This document shows, piece by piece, positions 1-8,352 of a stretch of DNA of 33,348 nt. A model generated the notes under the pieces. That model made no database searches. It was not told the DNA's origin and saw only the letters and a program-made list of their open reading frames with translations. Both the position numbers and the translations under genes were made by a program. This stretch comes from an uncultured Clostridium sp. (lineage in GTDB: Bacteria; Bacillota; Clostridia; Lachnospirales; Lachnospiraceae). The first letter of the stretch is position 1, and each line of letters opens with the position of its first letter. The DNA lies in NCBI GenBank assembly GCA_900540335.1, contig UQFC01000025.1, positions 1 through 33,348 on the forward strand, written 5' to 3'.

Positions 1-1
1 G

Positions 2-1162
2 GTGGCGTTTAAAAACTTTATCTATGACTTTTACAGCAGGGATACTTCCAAAAAGATACGGAATGTCCGAAACAAGATGGCAAAGGCAGGCCAGTTCGCC
101 AGTGCAAACGCACCTTACGGCTACCTGAAATCAGCGGAGGATAAGCATAAGCTGGTGGTTGACGAGGAAGCGGCTGTTGTGGTTCAGGAGATTTTTCGGC
201 TGCGGCTCTCCGGGCTTTCCGGAAACAAAATTGCGGCCATCCTGAACGAAAGAGCAATTCCCTCTCCGGCTCAATACGCTCTGAATCATAAACGGGGAAT
301 GGACTGGAGGCGGGTGAACCAGAAAACCGCATGGGATCCGGCTAAAGTGCTGGCAATTTTAAGAGATGAGCGGTATGCTGGAAATATGGTATCTCTCCGC
401 AGAACGCTGAACGGGATTTATGGAGCAGATACTCCAGTTGAAAAAGATGAATGGGTTCGGGTAGAGAATACACATGAAGCCATTGTATCCTATGAGGAGT
501 TCGTAAGGGTTCAGGACACTTTCCTGATATACCAGAAAAGCCAGCCAGAAGTCATACAGAAGTATAATGCTTTTACCTGCGCTTACTGTGGAAGGAAGCT
601 GTCATACAGTAGAGACAGGAAGAAACTGATTTGCCGATATGGGGAGACCAATCCGGCGGCATCCTGTTATAAGGCGGCTTATCCGGATGCCCAGCTGAGA
701 AATACTGTGCTGGATAGTCTGAAATGGCATTTTGAACAGTTTGTCAGATGGGAAAAACTGAAAGCTTATGCTGAACAGCGAGAGCAGGCTAAGCTGGATA
801 CCTCCGGGCTGGAAAAGCAAATTGACACACAGGAAAAAGTAAAGACAATTCTCTATGAAAAGTACCGGGACGGCAGGTTAAGCCGTGAAGAATACATTGC
901 AGAGAGAAACCGGGTGAATCTTCTGCTGGAGGAATGCAGGGGGCGGTTGGAGCAGATTCGGCTGGAGCGGGAAGCAAGAGAAAGCGGAGAGACAAAACTC
1001 AGTGAATTTTCCCGCCTGGTTCAGAAGTACAGATATGCGGAGACGCTGACCAAAGAGCTGGAACAGACATTTGTAGAGAAAGTTCTGGTATTTGACGCGG
1101 AACACATCAAGATAACCTGGAAGTTTGAGGATGTGTTCGCTGCAATCGAGGCGATGGAGTAG
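2..1162 (+). CDS. Large serine recombinase, C-terminal part (5' end outside the window)
   Basis: The reading frame is open from the first bases, so the N-terminal catalytic resolvase domain with its nucleophilic serine lies upstream of the window. The visible 386 residues start in the tail of that domain (FKNFIYDFYSRDTSKKIR, then PYGYLK). They continue through the DNA-binding recombinase domain (about residues 20-150), a zinc ribbon (CAYC near 195, a second cysteine pair about 20-30 residues later), a long charged coiled coil (about 255-345) and a beta-rich end. This is the architecture of site-specific recombinases of conjugative transposons and prophages in Firmicutes. The in-frame GTG at position 2 is probably not the true start. 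A truncated gene follows immediately, as expected at the end of an integrated element whose recombinase sits next to its attachment site. Confidence 0.9.
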   Translation: MAFKNFIYDFYSRDTSKKIRNVRNKMAKAGQFASANAPYGYLKSAEDKHKLVVDEEAAVVVQEIFRLRLSGLSGNKIAAILNERAIPSPAQYALNHKRGMDWRRVNQKTAWDPAKVLAILRDERYAGNMVSLRRTLNGIYGADTPVEKDEWVRVENTHEAIVSYEEFVRVQDTFLIYQKSQPEVIQKYNAFTCAYCGRKLSYSRDRKKLICRYGETNPAASCYKAAYPDAQLRNTVLDSLKWHFEQFVRWEKLKAYAEQREQAKLDTSGLEKQIDTQEKVKTILYEKYRDGRLSREEYIAERNRVNLLLEECRGRLEQIRLEREARESGETKLSEFSRLVQKYRYAETLTKELEQTFVEKVLVFDAEHIKITWKFEDVFAAIEAME

Positions 1163-1178
1163 CAGCCCAAAGTGCTGA

Positions 1179-1391
1179 TACTCCGGAACCTCAAAATTTT
1201 TTATTCCTAATGGGACACCAGCAGACGTAACCGAGCGCCTGGAACACATCAATCCGGCTCTGGCCGCCAGAGCAAGGGTGATTTTAAATATTAACAAGTC
1301 GGAACGCCATATTCGCGGCGGTATGGCCACAAAGGAAAAGTATCAGCACCGGCTGGCCATCTGCAGCCGGGAGGAGGATCCGATGAATTAA
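1179..1391 (+). pseudogene. 3' remnant of an interrupted gene next to the recombinase
   Basis: After a TGA at 1176-1178, a 70-codon frame runs to TAA at 1389-1391 without a plausible start or ribosome binding site. The peptide is protein-like, with TPADVTERLEHINPALAARA followed by a basic stretch containing SERHIRGGMATKEKY. I do not recognise the family. Its position, just behind a serine recombinase stop and with no 5' half, fits the 3' end of a host gene left at an attachment junction. It could also be a decayed cargo gene. The remaining 97 bases to the next gene show no other feature apart from its ribosome binding site. Confidence 0.5.
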
Positions 1392-1488
1392 AAGAATCCT
1401 TCCGCCATTGGATTTTGTAAAAAAATGCATAAACCCGTTTGACCTGTGAATAGATTATAAGTAATCATAGCAATAGGGAGGCTGATTT

Positions 1489-1920
1489 ATGGACAAAAGG
1501 CGGAAGGGAAAGGTTTTTCTGACTGCAGCTTTGTTTCTGTGGGCATTTATGGCAAGGTTTCTGACGGGCTGCAGTGTGGAAAAAGCGGATCAGGATAAGG
1601 TAAGGGATCTGGAATTTACTGTGGTAAGCGAGGCGGAACTTCCGGAAGAGCTTGCAAAGCTTGTTGCAGAGAAGAAGGAAGCGCCGTTTAAACTGACCTA
1701 CAGCAATGATCAGGGGCTTTACATAGCAGTAGGATATGGAGAACAGGCTACAGGAGGGTACAGCATTGCTGTACGGGAACTGTACCTGACGGAAAATTCA
1801 ATTGTGGTGGATACGGAATTGCTGGGACCTCAGAAGGGAGAAGAGGTTGGCGCAGAAAAATCCTATCCGTTTCTGGTAATTCAAACAGAATACCTGGAGA
1901 ATCCGGTGATTTTTCAGTAA
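1489..1920 (+). CDS. PrcB-like C-terminal domain lipoprotein
   Basis: The protein has 143 residues and starts at an ATG behind GGGAGG. A basic N-terminus and hydrophobic stretch lead to the lipobox LTGC, with Cys28 as the probable lipidation site, so it should be anchored on the outer face of the membrane. The rest contains YGEQATGGYSIAVRELY, which matches the G-x-x-x-T-G-G-Y signature of the PrcB_C domain named after a subunit of the treponemal dentilisin protease complex. In Firmicutes such proteins are usually small lipoproteins of unknown role; I infer no enzymatic activity. It stands alone between the element remnant and the cysE promoter. Confidence 0.7.
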   Translation: MDKRRKGKVFLTAALFLWAFMARFLTGCSVEKADQDKVRDLEFTVVSEAELPEELAKLVAEKKEAPFKLTYSNDQGLYIAVGYGEQATGGYSIAVRELYLTENSIVVDTELLGPQKGEEVGAEKSYPFLVIQTEYLENPVIFQ

Positions 1921-2005
1921 ATCATGGCGAAGTGCCTTCTTTTTGACAGGTTGAGGGAATCTGTGTTTTCAGAAGATATCTGTAGATTCCTGAAATAAAT
2001 TTCAC

Positions 2006-2034
2006 TTGGCAGATCTGCGGACATATGGTAAATT
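2006..2034 (+). promoter_or_regulatory. Sigma-A-type promoter of the cysE operon
   Basis: TTGGCA (2006-2011) and TAAATT (2029-2034) are separated by 17 bases, matching the housekeeping consensus at 5/6 and 4/6 positions. Transcription would begin near 2041, which leaves a leader of about 145 nt that contains the folded element at 2071-2151. Confidence 0.5.
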
Positions 2035-2070
2035 AGAACTGTTCATAAATAATGATGATGTGACCGGAAA

Positions 2071-2151
2071 GCCGGCTTTTTTCAGCGCTTCCCATTCAGA
2101 CAGAGAATTTCTGCAAAGGGTTTCTCTGGTGGAGCGAGGAAGGAAGCCGGC
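2071..2151 (+). promoter_or_regulatory. Folded leader RNA upstream of cysE
   Basis: The leader can form a closed nested structure. GCCGGCTT (2071-2078) pairs with AAGCCGGC (2144-2151), CGCT (2086-2089) with AGCG (2133-2136), CCA (2092-2094) with TGG (2130-2132), and CAGAGAA (2101-2107) with TTCTCTG (2122-2128). The GAAGGA ribosome binding site region begins 17 bases after the closing stem. No T-box core or terminator U-run is visible, and I do not recognise a known riboswitch class. It may control cysE translation or mRNA stability. AAGCCGGCTT is itself palindromic, so local alternative hairpins are possible. Confidence 0.4.
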
Positions 2152-2186
2152 TGGGTCTGCCTGAAAAGAAGGATAAGGTGTTAACT

Positions 2187-2834
2187 ATGATTTTGAAGGA
2201 TATCTGGCTGGATGTTAAGGCTGTCCAGGAGCGGGACCCGGCCGCCCGCAGTGCCCTGGAGGTTCTTTTGCTGTACCAGGGAGTTCATGCTTTGATCTGG
2301 CATCGGTTTGCTCACTGGTTTTATAAGCATCGGATGTTTTTTATAGCTCGTCTGATTTCTCAGATTGCCCGTTTTTTTACGCTGATTGAGATTCATCCGG
2401 GTGCGGAGATGGGACATGGAATTCTGATTGACCACGGCTGCGGAGTGGTGATTGGAGAAACGACAGTGGTAGGTGATAACTGTACGATTTATCAGGGAGT
2501 GACCCTGGGGGGTGTAGGTTTGAACAAAGGCAAGCGTCATCCTACTCTGGGAAAGAATGTAACGGTTGGATCCGGCGCTAAGATTCTGGGCGCATTTGAG
2601 GTGGGCGATAACTGCACCATTGCGGCAAATGCGGTGCTTTTAAAGCCTCTGGAAAATGATACCACGGCTGTGGGAGTCCCGGCCCGTCCGGTAAAGGTAG
2701 CCGGTGTTCCGGTGGCTCATAAGGAGAAGCCCATGACTCTGGAGCATTTCTGCAAAATGGAGGAGCGGGTGAAGGAACTGGAGAATGAGATCAGAAGACT
2801 GACTGCGGAACTGGAGGAAAAGAAAGGTGTCTGA
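2187..2834 (+). CDS. cysE: Serine O-acetyltransferase
   Basis: This enzyme transfers acetyl from acetyl-CoA to L-serine, giving O-acetylserine, the first step of cysteine synthesis in the cytoplasm. The 215-residue protein has the short EpsC-type layout: a helical N-terminus (DIWLDVKAVQERDPAARSA), then left-handed beta-helix hexapeptide repeats from about 65 to 175. These include the conserved IHPGAEMGHGILIDHGCG, the active-site DHG, and QGVTLGG. A 30-residue coiled-coil tail (MEERVKELENEIRRL) ends it. ATG 2187 follows AAGG by eight bases; an in-frame GTG at 2178 is an alternative. The 3' end overlaps the ttcA-like gene by eight bases, so the two are co-transcribed. The upstream leader suggests post-initiation control. 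Confidence 0.93.
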   Translation: MILKDIWLDVKAVQERDPAARSALEVLLLYQGVHALIWHRFAHWFYKHRMFFIARLISQIARFFTLIEIHPGAEMGHGILIDHGCGVVIGETTVVGDNCTIYQGVTLGGVGLNKGKRHPTLGKNVTVGSGAKILGAFEVGDNCTIAANAVLLKPLENDTTAVGVPARPVKVAGVPVAHKEKPMTLEHFCKMEERVKELENEIRRLTAELEEKKGV

Positions 2835-3672
2835 TCCCCGTACAGTGGAAATTGAGCGCAGCATTATTAAACGTTTCCGTAAGGAAATCTGGCGTCCCTT
2901 TGTAAAAGCGCTTAATGAATATGATATGATTCAGGAAGGGGACAATATTGCAGTCTGCATTTCCGGCGGAAAGGATTCGATGCTTCTGGCAAAGTGTATG
3001 CAGGAGATTCTCCGCCACGGGAAAATGGAATTCGGACTGAAGTTTCTTGTGATGGATCCGGGATACCACCCGGCAAACCGCCAGCTGATTGAGGAGAATG
3101 CAAAGCTTCTGGGAATTCCGGTTACGATTTTTGAATCGGATATTTTTGAGACAGTAGTAGATGCAGGCGGTTCTCCCTGTTATCTGTGCGCGCGGATGCG
3201 CAGGGGCAATCTTTATGCCAATGCCAGGGAGCTGGGCTGCAATAAAATTGCTCTGGGCCATCATTTTGACGATGTAATTGAAACGATACTTATGAGTATG
3301 CTGTACGGAGCGCAGGTGAATACGATGATGCCGAAGCTTCACAGCACGAATTTTGAAGGAATGGAGCTGATCCGCCCTCTGTATCTGGTGAAGGAGCAGG
3401 ATATTCTGGCCTGGAAAGAGTATAACCATCTGCGTTTTCTCCAGTGCGCCTGCCGGTTTACAGAGCGGATTGCCCGGGAGAGGGCGTTGGAGGAGGAGGT
3501 TCATTCTTCCAAGCGGCAGGAGATGAAGGAGCTGATCCGGCATTTCCGGCAGGTTAATCCTCACATTGAAACGAATATTTTCAAGAGCGTGGAGAATGTG
3601 AATCTGGATGCCTGCATTGGTTATGTAAAAGATGGAAAACGGCATCACTTTCTGGAAGAGTATGACCGGTAG
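2827..3672 (+). CDS. TtcA-family tRNA thiolation protein (PP-loop ATPase)
   Basis: The protein has 281 residues and a GTG start (2827) inside the end of cysE, behind GGAGG. The PP-loop SGGKDS sits at residues 46-51. A CxxC pair (Cys118, Cys121) and a later CAC (Cys207/209) match the iron-sulfur and sulfur-transfer cysteines of TtcA, which makes 2-thiocytidine at tRNA position 32. GHHFDDVIET is the second adenylation motif. Overlap with cysE makes sense because both belong to cysteine and sulfur flow. The family in Clostridia includes paralogues with unproven targets, so the exact tRNA position is inferred. The C-terminus from about 220 is helical and carries no extra domain. Confidence 0.82.
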   Translation: MSDPRTVEIERSIIKRFRKEIWRPFVKALNEYDMIQEGDNIAVCISGGKDSMLLAKCMQEILRHGKMEFGLKFLVMDPGYHPANRQLIEENAKLLGIPVTIFESDIFETVVDAGGSPCYLCARMRRGNLYANARELGCNKIALGHHFDDVIETILMSMLYGAQVNTMMPKLHSTNFEGMELIRPLYLVKEQDILAWKEYNHLRFLQCACRFTERIARERALEEEVHSSKRQEMKELIRHFRQVNPHIETNIFKSVENVNLDACIGYVKDGKRHHFLEEYDR

Positions 3673-3774
3673 TTCATAATTTGAAAAGCATTCACATAAA
3701 CTTTCTGTAGAAGATGATTCCGGCGGCGGATTGCCGCAGGGTCAAATCCGGAAGGTAAGGTGGGTGCTTTTTTT

Positions 3775-5367
3775 ATGCTGGAGCTGGTAAAAAAAAACAT
3801 ACATATGAATCGGTGGAAAACCCAGGTGGATACCCAGGTAACTCTTGATGATGATTTTATTGTGCCTGATACTATGAGCGACATTGCTCAGGTGATTCTG
3901 GACTCGGGCGAGGTGCAGCTGGAACCGGCCAGAGTTCAGAGCGAGAAGGTAACGGTTCGGGGAAAACTGGATTTTCATGTGCTGTACCGGAAGGAAGAGG
4001 GGGGCCTTCAGACTCTTGGCGGTCTGATTCCTTTTGAGGAAACGGTGAATGTGCCGGGGCTGGAGGAACGGGATTATGTGAGTGTTTCCTGGAAAATGGA
4101 GGATTTAAACGCAGGAATTATCAATTCCAGAAAGCTGAGTATTCAGGCTGTAGTGACGCTGGAGGTACGGGTGGAGGCGCTGTTTGATACAGAGGCAGCG
4201 GTAGAGCTTGGAACTCTGCAAAAGGAGGATGACGGTTCCGGCGAACTGACGGTTCCGCAGATTGAAACGAAGACAAGGGCTGTGAATGCAGCGGCGATTG
4301 CCCTTCGGAGAAAGGATACCTACCGGGTGAAGGAGGAGATGACTCTTTCTGGAAGCAAGCCTGCCATTGGGCGGATTTTATGGATGGAAATGCGGCTCAG
4401 CGGCGCGCTGGCCCGACCCCTGGACGGAAAAATACGGCTGGAAGGAACACTGCTGGTCTTTTTGATTTATGAGGGAGAGGGAGAAAGCGAGACGGTTCAG
4501 TGGCTGGAGGAGAGTATTCCTTTTTCCGGCGAGGTGGAGATGGCAGGAGCGGTTGAGGAAATGATTCCGGCTATTGATTTGCGCCTGATTCATAAAAGCA
4601 TGGAGGAAAAACCGGATTATGACGGCGAAATGAGGGAGCTGGATCTGGATGCGGTGATCGAGCTGGATATCCGCCTGTATGAGGAGAAGCCGCTGGAAAT
4701 TCTCAGTGATATGTATGGGGTAAACCGGGAACTGACAGTGGAAACAGGGGAGGCCTGTTTTGATCAGATTTTAACCCGGAATGCAGGAAAATGCAAAATA
4801 TCGGAGAAGATACAGCTGCCGGGAGAGCAGCGGGTGCTGCAGATCTGCCACAGCAGCGGTCTGGTGAAGCTGGATCAGGCGGAAGCCGGGGAGGATATGC
4901 TCTCCCTGGACGGAGTTCTGGAGGTGAAGCTTTTGTATCTTACAGATGATGACAGCTGTCCTGTTCAGTCTGTAACAGAGCTTCTGCCGTTTCATTATGA
5001 TGCAGAGGCTCCGGGAATTACAAAGGACAGTGTCTGGTATCTGGAGCAGGGAGTGGAGCAGCTGACGGCTGTGATGGCCGGAGGAGATACAGTGGAAATT
5101 AAGGCGGTTCTTTTGCTGGAGCTGCTGGTTCTGCAGCCGGTATGCCAGCCGGTAATTCTTCAGGCACAGACAGCACCTCTTGACAGAAGGAGATTAAAGG
5201 AGGCGCCGGGCATTGTCGGGTATGTGGTGCAGGAAAAAGACAGTCTGTGGGATATTGCAAAGAGGTTTCGCACAACAGCAGATCATATAATGGAAACCAA
5301 CGGACTGACCTCAGAGGAGCTTCATCCGGGAGACAGCCTGATTCTGGTGAAGGAGATCGTCCGGTAG
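3775..5367 (+). CDS. SPOCS (DUF3794) and LysM domain protein, probably spore-associated
   Basis: The protein has 530 residues from ATG 3775, chosen because AAGGTGGG lies 10-17 bases upstream; a GTG at 3760 is an alternative. It contains successive SPOCS/DUF3794 units (about 25-150, 175-300 and 330-460), shown by repeats of beta-rich segments with V-x-G-x-L/L-Y-x-x-E patterns such as VRGKLDFHVLYRKEEG. A LysM domain closes it (about 480-528: GYVVQEKDSLWDIAKRF, then a Leu-x-PGDSLILV ending). The same domain pairing occurs in SpoVID-like proteins that organise the spore coat and bind peptidoglycan. There is no signal peptide, as expected for a protein acting from the mother-cell cytoplasm. Exact role inferred. 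Confidence 0.82.
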   Translation: MLELVKKNIHMNRWKTQVDTQVTLDDDFIVPDTMSDIAQVILDSGEVQLEPARVQSEKVTVRGKLDFHVLYRKEEGGLQTLGGLIPFEETVNVPGLEERDYVSVSWKMEDLNAGIINSRKLSIQAVVTLEVRVEALFDTEAAVELGTLQKEDDGSGELTVPQIETKTRAVNAAAIALRRKDTYRVKEEMTLSGSKPAIGRILWMEMRLSGALARPLDGKIRLEGTLLVFLIYEGEGESETVQWLEESIPFSGEVEMAGAVEEMIPAIDLRLIHKSMEEKPDYDGEMRELDLDAVIELDIRLYEEKPLEILSDMYGVNRELTVETGEACFDQILTRNAGKCKISEKIQLPGEQRVLQICHSSGLVKLDQAEAGEDMLSLDGVLEVKLLYLTDDDSCPVQSVTELLPFHYDAEAPGITKDSVWYLEQGVEQLTAVMAGGDTVEIKAVLLLELLVLQPVCQPVILQAQTAPLDRRRLKEAPGIVGYVVQEKDSLWDIAKRFRTTADHIMETNGLTSEELHPGDSLILVKEIVR

Positions 5368-5455
5368 AAGAGCCGGAGAAGGGGGAAAGAAGTTTCGTCA
5401 TTTGACTGCCCGAAACAGGAACCACCGGGGAAAATAATCATATGATACAGTATGG

Positions 5456-5576
5456 CAATCCGCATTCAGCTGATGCTTTCTATAGATTCAGGCAATGCCT
5501 GAGCAGCGCAGGTGATCGTGCGCAGACACGGCGCTGCTACATAGATGCTGAGCGGATTGCTCTTTTCTTTTTTTTG
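5456..5576 (+). ncRNA. Candidate structured small RNA with intrinsic terminator
   Basis: This lies in a 319-base gap between the SPOCS gene and the next operon. CAATCCGC (5456-5463) pairs with GCGGATTG (5552-5559); after a two-base bulge TCAGC (5466-5470) pairs with GCTGA (5547-5551); TCTAT (5479-5483) pairs with ATAGA (5541-5545). Inside sit two hairpins: TCAGGC/GCCTGA with an AAT loop (5488-5502), and GCAGCGC/GCGCTGC (5503-5537) with an inner CGTG/CACG stem and a CGCAGA loop. A U-rich run (5561-5575) follows the closing stem directly. It resembles a three-way-junction RNA with its own terminator. No known family recognised. It could instead be a terminator or leader for the 5687 operon. No convincing promoter is seen, and the rest of the gap shows nothing further. 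Confidence 0.45.
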
Positions 5577-5686
5577 ATGGTGTGGTAGGATTATTTCGTA
5601 TTGGAAGAGTTTTGCCGCATGGTGCGGTCCTGGCAGGCGGAGGCTCAGTCTTCGCCGGTTTATTTTTGAAGAAAGAAGAAAAGAAC

Positions 5687-6835
5687 GTGAAATCAATTCG
5701 ATTATTTTTGCTTCCGGCAGCCGCCGCAGCTGTGATGCTGTCTCCGTTGATTTTAAAAGGAACAGATGACAAATTCCGGTTCAGCGGAGTGGAAAATCAG
5801 ACCGGTTTTCCGGAAATTACAGCTCAGAAGCTGTTAGACGGTCAGGCACAGACGGAATTTGAGGCTTATGTTCAGCAGCATCTGCCGGGAAAGCCTTTTA
5901 TGGTCCGGCTTCGCAATGAGATTACTTTTTCTTTGCTGGATACGGTATCAAACATTAATTACAGCATGAGCAGGGATAAGAATCTTTTCAGCTGGGAAAA
6001 TGTCAGCTATTATCTGCAGTATTTCGCGCCTGTTTCAAGGGAAGGGGCAAATGAGCTGGTGGAGGAGCTGGAGCGTCTCCAGGTTCTTCTGGAGGATGCA
6101 GGAAAGCAGATGTATGTGTTTATTACACCCTGTAAGATTCGCTATACGGAGGATCAGCTTCCCTGGGTGGACAAGGCGATGGCGCCGCCGAGAAAGGAAG
6201 GAAATTATGAGCTTTTGACGGAGGCGCTGTCCGGAAGCGGAATCCGGTATTTTGACAGTATCCGGTATCTGGATGAGCATAAGTCAGAATTTGACAGCCG
6301 GGTTCCTCTGTTCTACCGGACAGGACTTCACTGGTCTGTATATGTGGGCAATATGACAGGGGCGGCTTTCGGGGAGTTTCTGGAGGAGGAAAGCGGTTAT
6401 AATCTTCCGGAAATGACCATTACAGCTGTTCCCTGCGAAAATCCGGTATATCCGGATGCAGATTCCTTTGAGGTGTTCAATACGATTGGGAAGCCGTATG
6501 ATCAGTATTATGAACCGGTGATTGAGATTACTGATGAGGAGACAGACGCGCCCGGTTTTCTGTGCAGGGGAGGAAGCTTCATGGGACAGAGCCTTTCCTG
6601 TCTGATTCAGAATCATTATTTCGGAAAAAATGTTTCGATGGAGAACCGGCAGATTTTTACAGAAGAATTCGGACAGGTGAAGGAATTTTCCAGCTATGAG
6701 GAGGCGGATATGAGAGAATATCTGCGGGATATTGATCTGGTAGTGCTGGAGGTGAATGAAACGGCAGTTTCTGATATGAGCTTTGGTTTTATTGACTATG
6801 TTCTGGAGCATCCGGAAATTTTACGGGAAGAGTAG
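5687..6835 (+). CDS. DHHW/AlgJ-like (SGNH-fold) protein paired with MBOAT acyltransferase
   Basis: The start chosen is GTG 5687, giving MKSIRLFLLPAAAAAVM, a signal/anchor sequence; the frame stays open upstream to 5582 without a good ribosome binding site. The 382-residue product would face the outside of the membrane. It resembles DHHW/AlgJ proteins that accompany AlgI-type acyltransferases and complete O-acetylation of surface polymers. The family's DxHW motif appears as TGLHWSVYVG near residue 220, and the GDSF nucleophile block appears as RGGSFMGQS. The histidine and serine are present, but the usual acidic residues are replaced. Nine bases separate it from the MBOAT gene, so the two form an operon. 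The altered motif suggests changed or lost hydrolase chemistry. Confidence 0.72.
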   Translation: MKSIRLFLLPAAAAAVMLSPLILKGTDDKFRFSGVENQTGFPEITAQKLLDGQAQTEFEAYVQQHLPGKPFMVRLRNEITFSLLDTVSNINYSMSRDKNLFSWENVSYYLQYFAPVSREGANELVEELERLQVLLEDAGKQMYVFITPCKIRYTEDQLPWVDKAMAPPRKEGNYELLTEALSGSGIRYFDSIRYLDEHKSEFDSRVPLFYRTGLHWSVYVGNMTGAAFGEFLEEESGYNLPEMTITAVPCENPVYPDADSFEVFNTIGKPYDQYYEPVIEITDEETDAPGFLCRGGSFMGQSLSCLIQNHYFGKNVSMENRQIFTEEFGQVKEFSSYEEADMREYLRDIDLVVLEVNETAVSDMSFGFIDYVLEHPEILREE

Positions 6836-6844
6836 GAAAATAAC

Positions 6845-8293
6845 ATGGTATTTTCATCACCGGTATTTTTATTTATGTTTCTGCCCTGTACCCTGGCGCT
6901 TTACGGGGCTGCATCTCTGACACGCAGCATCCGGGTGAAAAATGCAGTGCTTTTGTTTTGCTCTGTGTGTTTTTACGGGTACGGCGGGCTGAATTATCTG
7001 GGTCTTCTGGCAGTTTCTGTTGTGGTAAACTGGGGAGCAGGCCTTTTGATGGAGAAGGAAAGAGAAGCAGATGACAGGAAAAAAGCCAGTGTCAGACGCC
7101 GGATGATATTCTGGCTGGGGATTGGCTGGAACCTGGGAGTTCTGATTGTATTTAAGTATCTGAATCTTTTGGGGGATACGGCAGCATGGCTGGCCGGTAC
7201 TCTCCTTGGAAGAACCGTGGAGTCTCCGGTCCCCAATATTGTTCTTCCTATTGGAATTTCTTTCTTTACCTTTCAGATTATGTCATACCTGATTGATGTT
7301 TATCAGGATAAGGTGGAGGTGCAGAGGAATATCCTGGATTTGGCCCTGTATATTATGCTCTTTCCCCAGCTGATTGCAGGTCCGATTGTCCGCTATATTG
7401 ATGTGGCAAGGGAAATCGGCAGCAGACAGGTAAGGGCAGAGGATGTTTATGAGGGAACCTTCCGGTTTATGGCAGGCTTTGTGAAAAAAATCCTGCTGGC
7501 TAATGCAGTAGGAAAAGCGGCAGATCTGGCTTTCGGACTGAAACCTGGAATGGGAATGATCTATGGATGGATTGGCATTATCTGCTACGGACTTCAGATT
7601 TATCTGGATTTCTGGGCGTATTCTGATATGGCGATTGGTCTGGGAAGGATTTTCGGCTTTCGTTTCCTGGAGAATTTCAATCATCCGTATCTTTCTGAAA
7701 GCATCAGTGAATTCTGGCGGAGATGGCATATTTCTCTTTCAACATGGTTTCGTGATTATGTGTATATTCCTTTGGGAGGAAGCCGGTGCAGTCTGGCGAA
7801 AAACTGCCGGAATTTTCTGATTGTATTTGCTCTGACGGGCATCTGGCATGGGGCAAGCTGGAATTTTCTCTTCTGGGGACTTTATTTTGCCTTTTTCCTG
7901 ATTCTGGAAAAGCTGTGGCTGAGAAAGGTTCTGGAACGGATTCCTTCGATATTCCGCCATATCTATACGCTGCTGACTGTGGAAATCGGCTGGGTGTTTT
8001 TCCGGGCGGATACGATGGAAAAGGCACTGTGGTATCTGCGTGATATGTTTTCCGGCTGTCTGATGGGAAGTCTGGATCGGGAACTGGCAGAGCTGGTTAC
8101 CGGAAAGAAATTTATTCTGCAGTTTGTGATTTCTCTTTTGTTCTGTACGCCCTTTTTCGGAGCGCTGCGTGAAAAAATGGAGAAGAAGGGGCTGGGGGTT
8201 TTGGCTGACGGGGCCCTGGCTGTTTTATTTTTCCTTTCCGTCTGTGAGATGATGGCCAGCGGCTACAATCCCTTTATTTATTTCCGGTTTTAG
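6845..8293 (+). CDS. MBOAT family O-acyltransferase (AlgI/DltB-like)
   Basis: The protein has 482 residues and about ten membrane segments, starting with FLFMFLPCTLALYG. The AlgI signature FWRRWHISLSTWFRDYVYIP(LGG) lies near residue 295, and the conserved MBOAT histidine is in GIWHGASWNFLFWGLY near residue 330. Members move acyl groups from a cytoplasmic donor across the membrane to alginate, teichoic acid or other exopolysaccharides. The preceding gene supplies the extracytoplasmic partner, so the pair is probably a surface polymer acetylation system. No glycan synthesis genes lie nearby, so the acceptor cannot be named. The N-terminal PVFLFMFLP stretch is typical, and the length matches the family. 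Confidence 0.92.
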   Translation: MVFSSPVFLFMFLPCTLALYGAASLTRSIRVKNAVLLFCSVCFYGYGGLNYLGLLAVSVVVNWGAGLLMEKEREADDRKKASVRRRMIFWLGIGWNLGVLIVFKYLNLLGDTAAWLAGTLLGRTVESPVPNIVLPIGISFFTFQIMSYLIDVYQDKVEVQRNILDLALYIMLFPQLIAGPIVRYIDVAREIGSRQVRAEDVYEGTFRFMAGFVKKILLANAVGKAADLAFGLKPGMGMIYGWIGIICYGLQIYLDFWAYSDMAIGLGRIFGFRFLENFNHPYLSESISEFWRRWHISLSTWFRDYVYIPLGGSRCSLAKNCRNFLIVFALTGIWHGASWNFLFWGLYFAFFLILEKLWLRKVLERIPSIFRHIYTLLTVEIGWVFFRADTMEKALWYLRDMFSGCLMGSLDRELAELVTGKKFILQFVISLLFCTPFFGALREKMEKKGLGVLADGALAVLFFLSVCEMMASGYNPFIYFRF

Positions 8294-8352
8294 GAGGGGT
8301 GAAGGGACAGGAATGAGCTGCAGCTAAGGCGGAAAGAGAACTTGACAGGAGA

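Noticed and set aside
2071..2151. The cysE leader as a T-box
   Set aside because: No AGGGTGGNACCGC core, specifier loop or terminator U-run was found.
2791..3648. A 285-codon open frame antisense to the ttcA-like gene
   Set aside because: The sense strand carries the PP-loop and all family motifs, so the reverse frame is a shadow.
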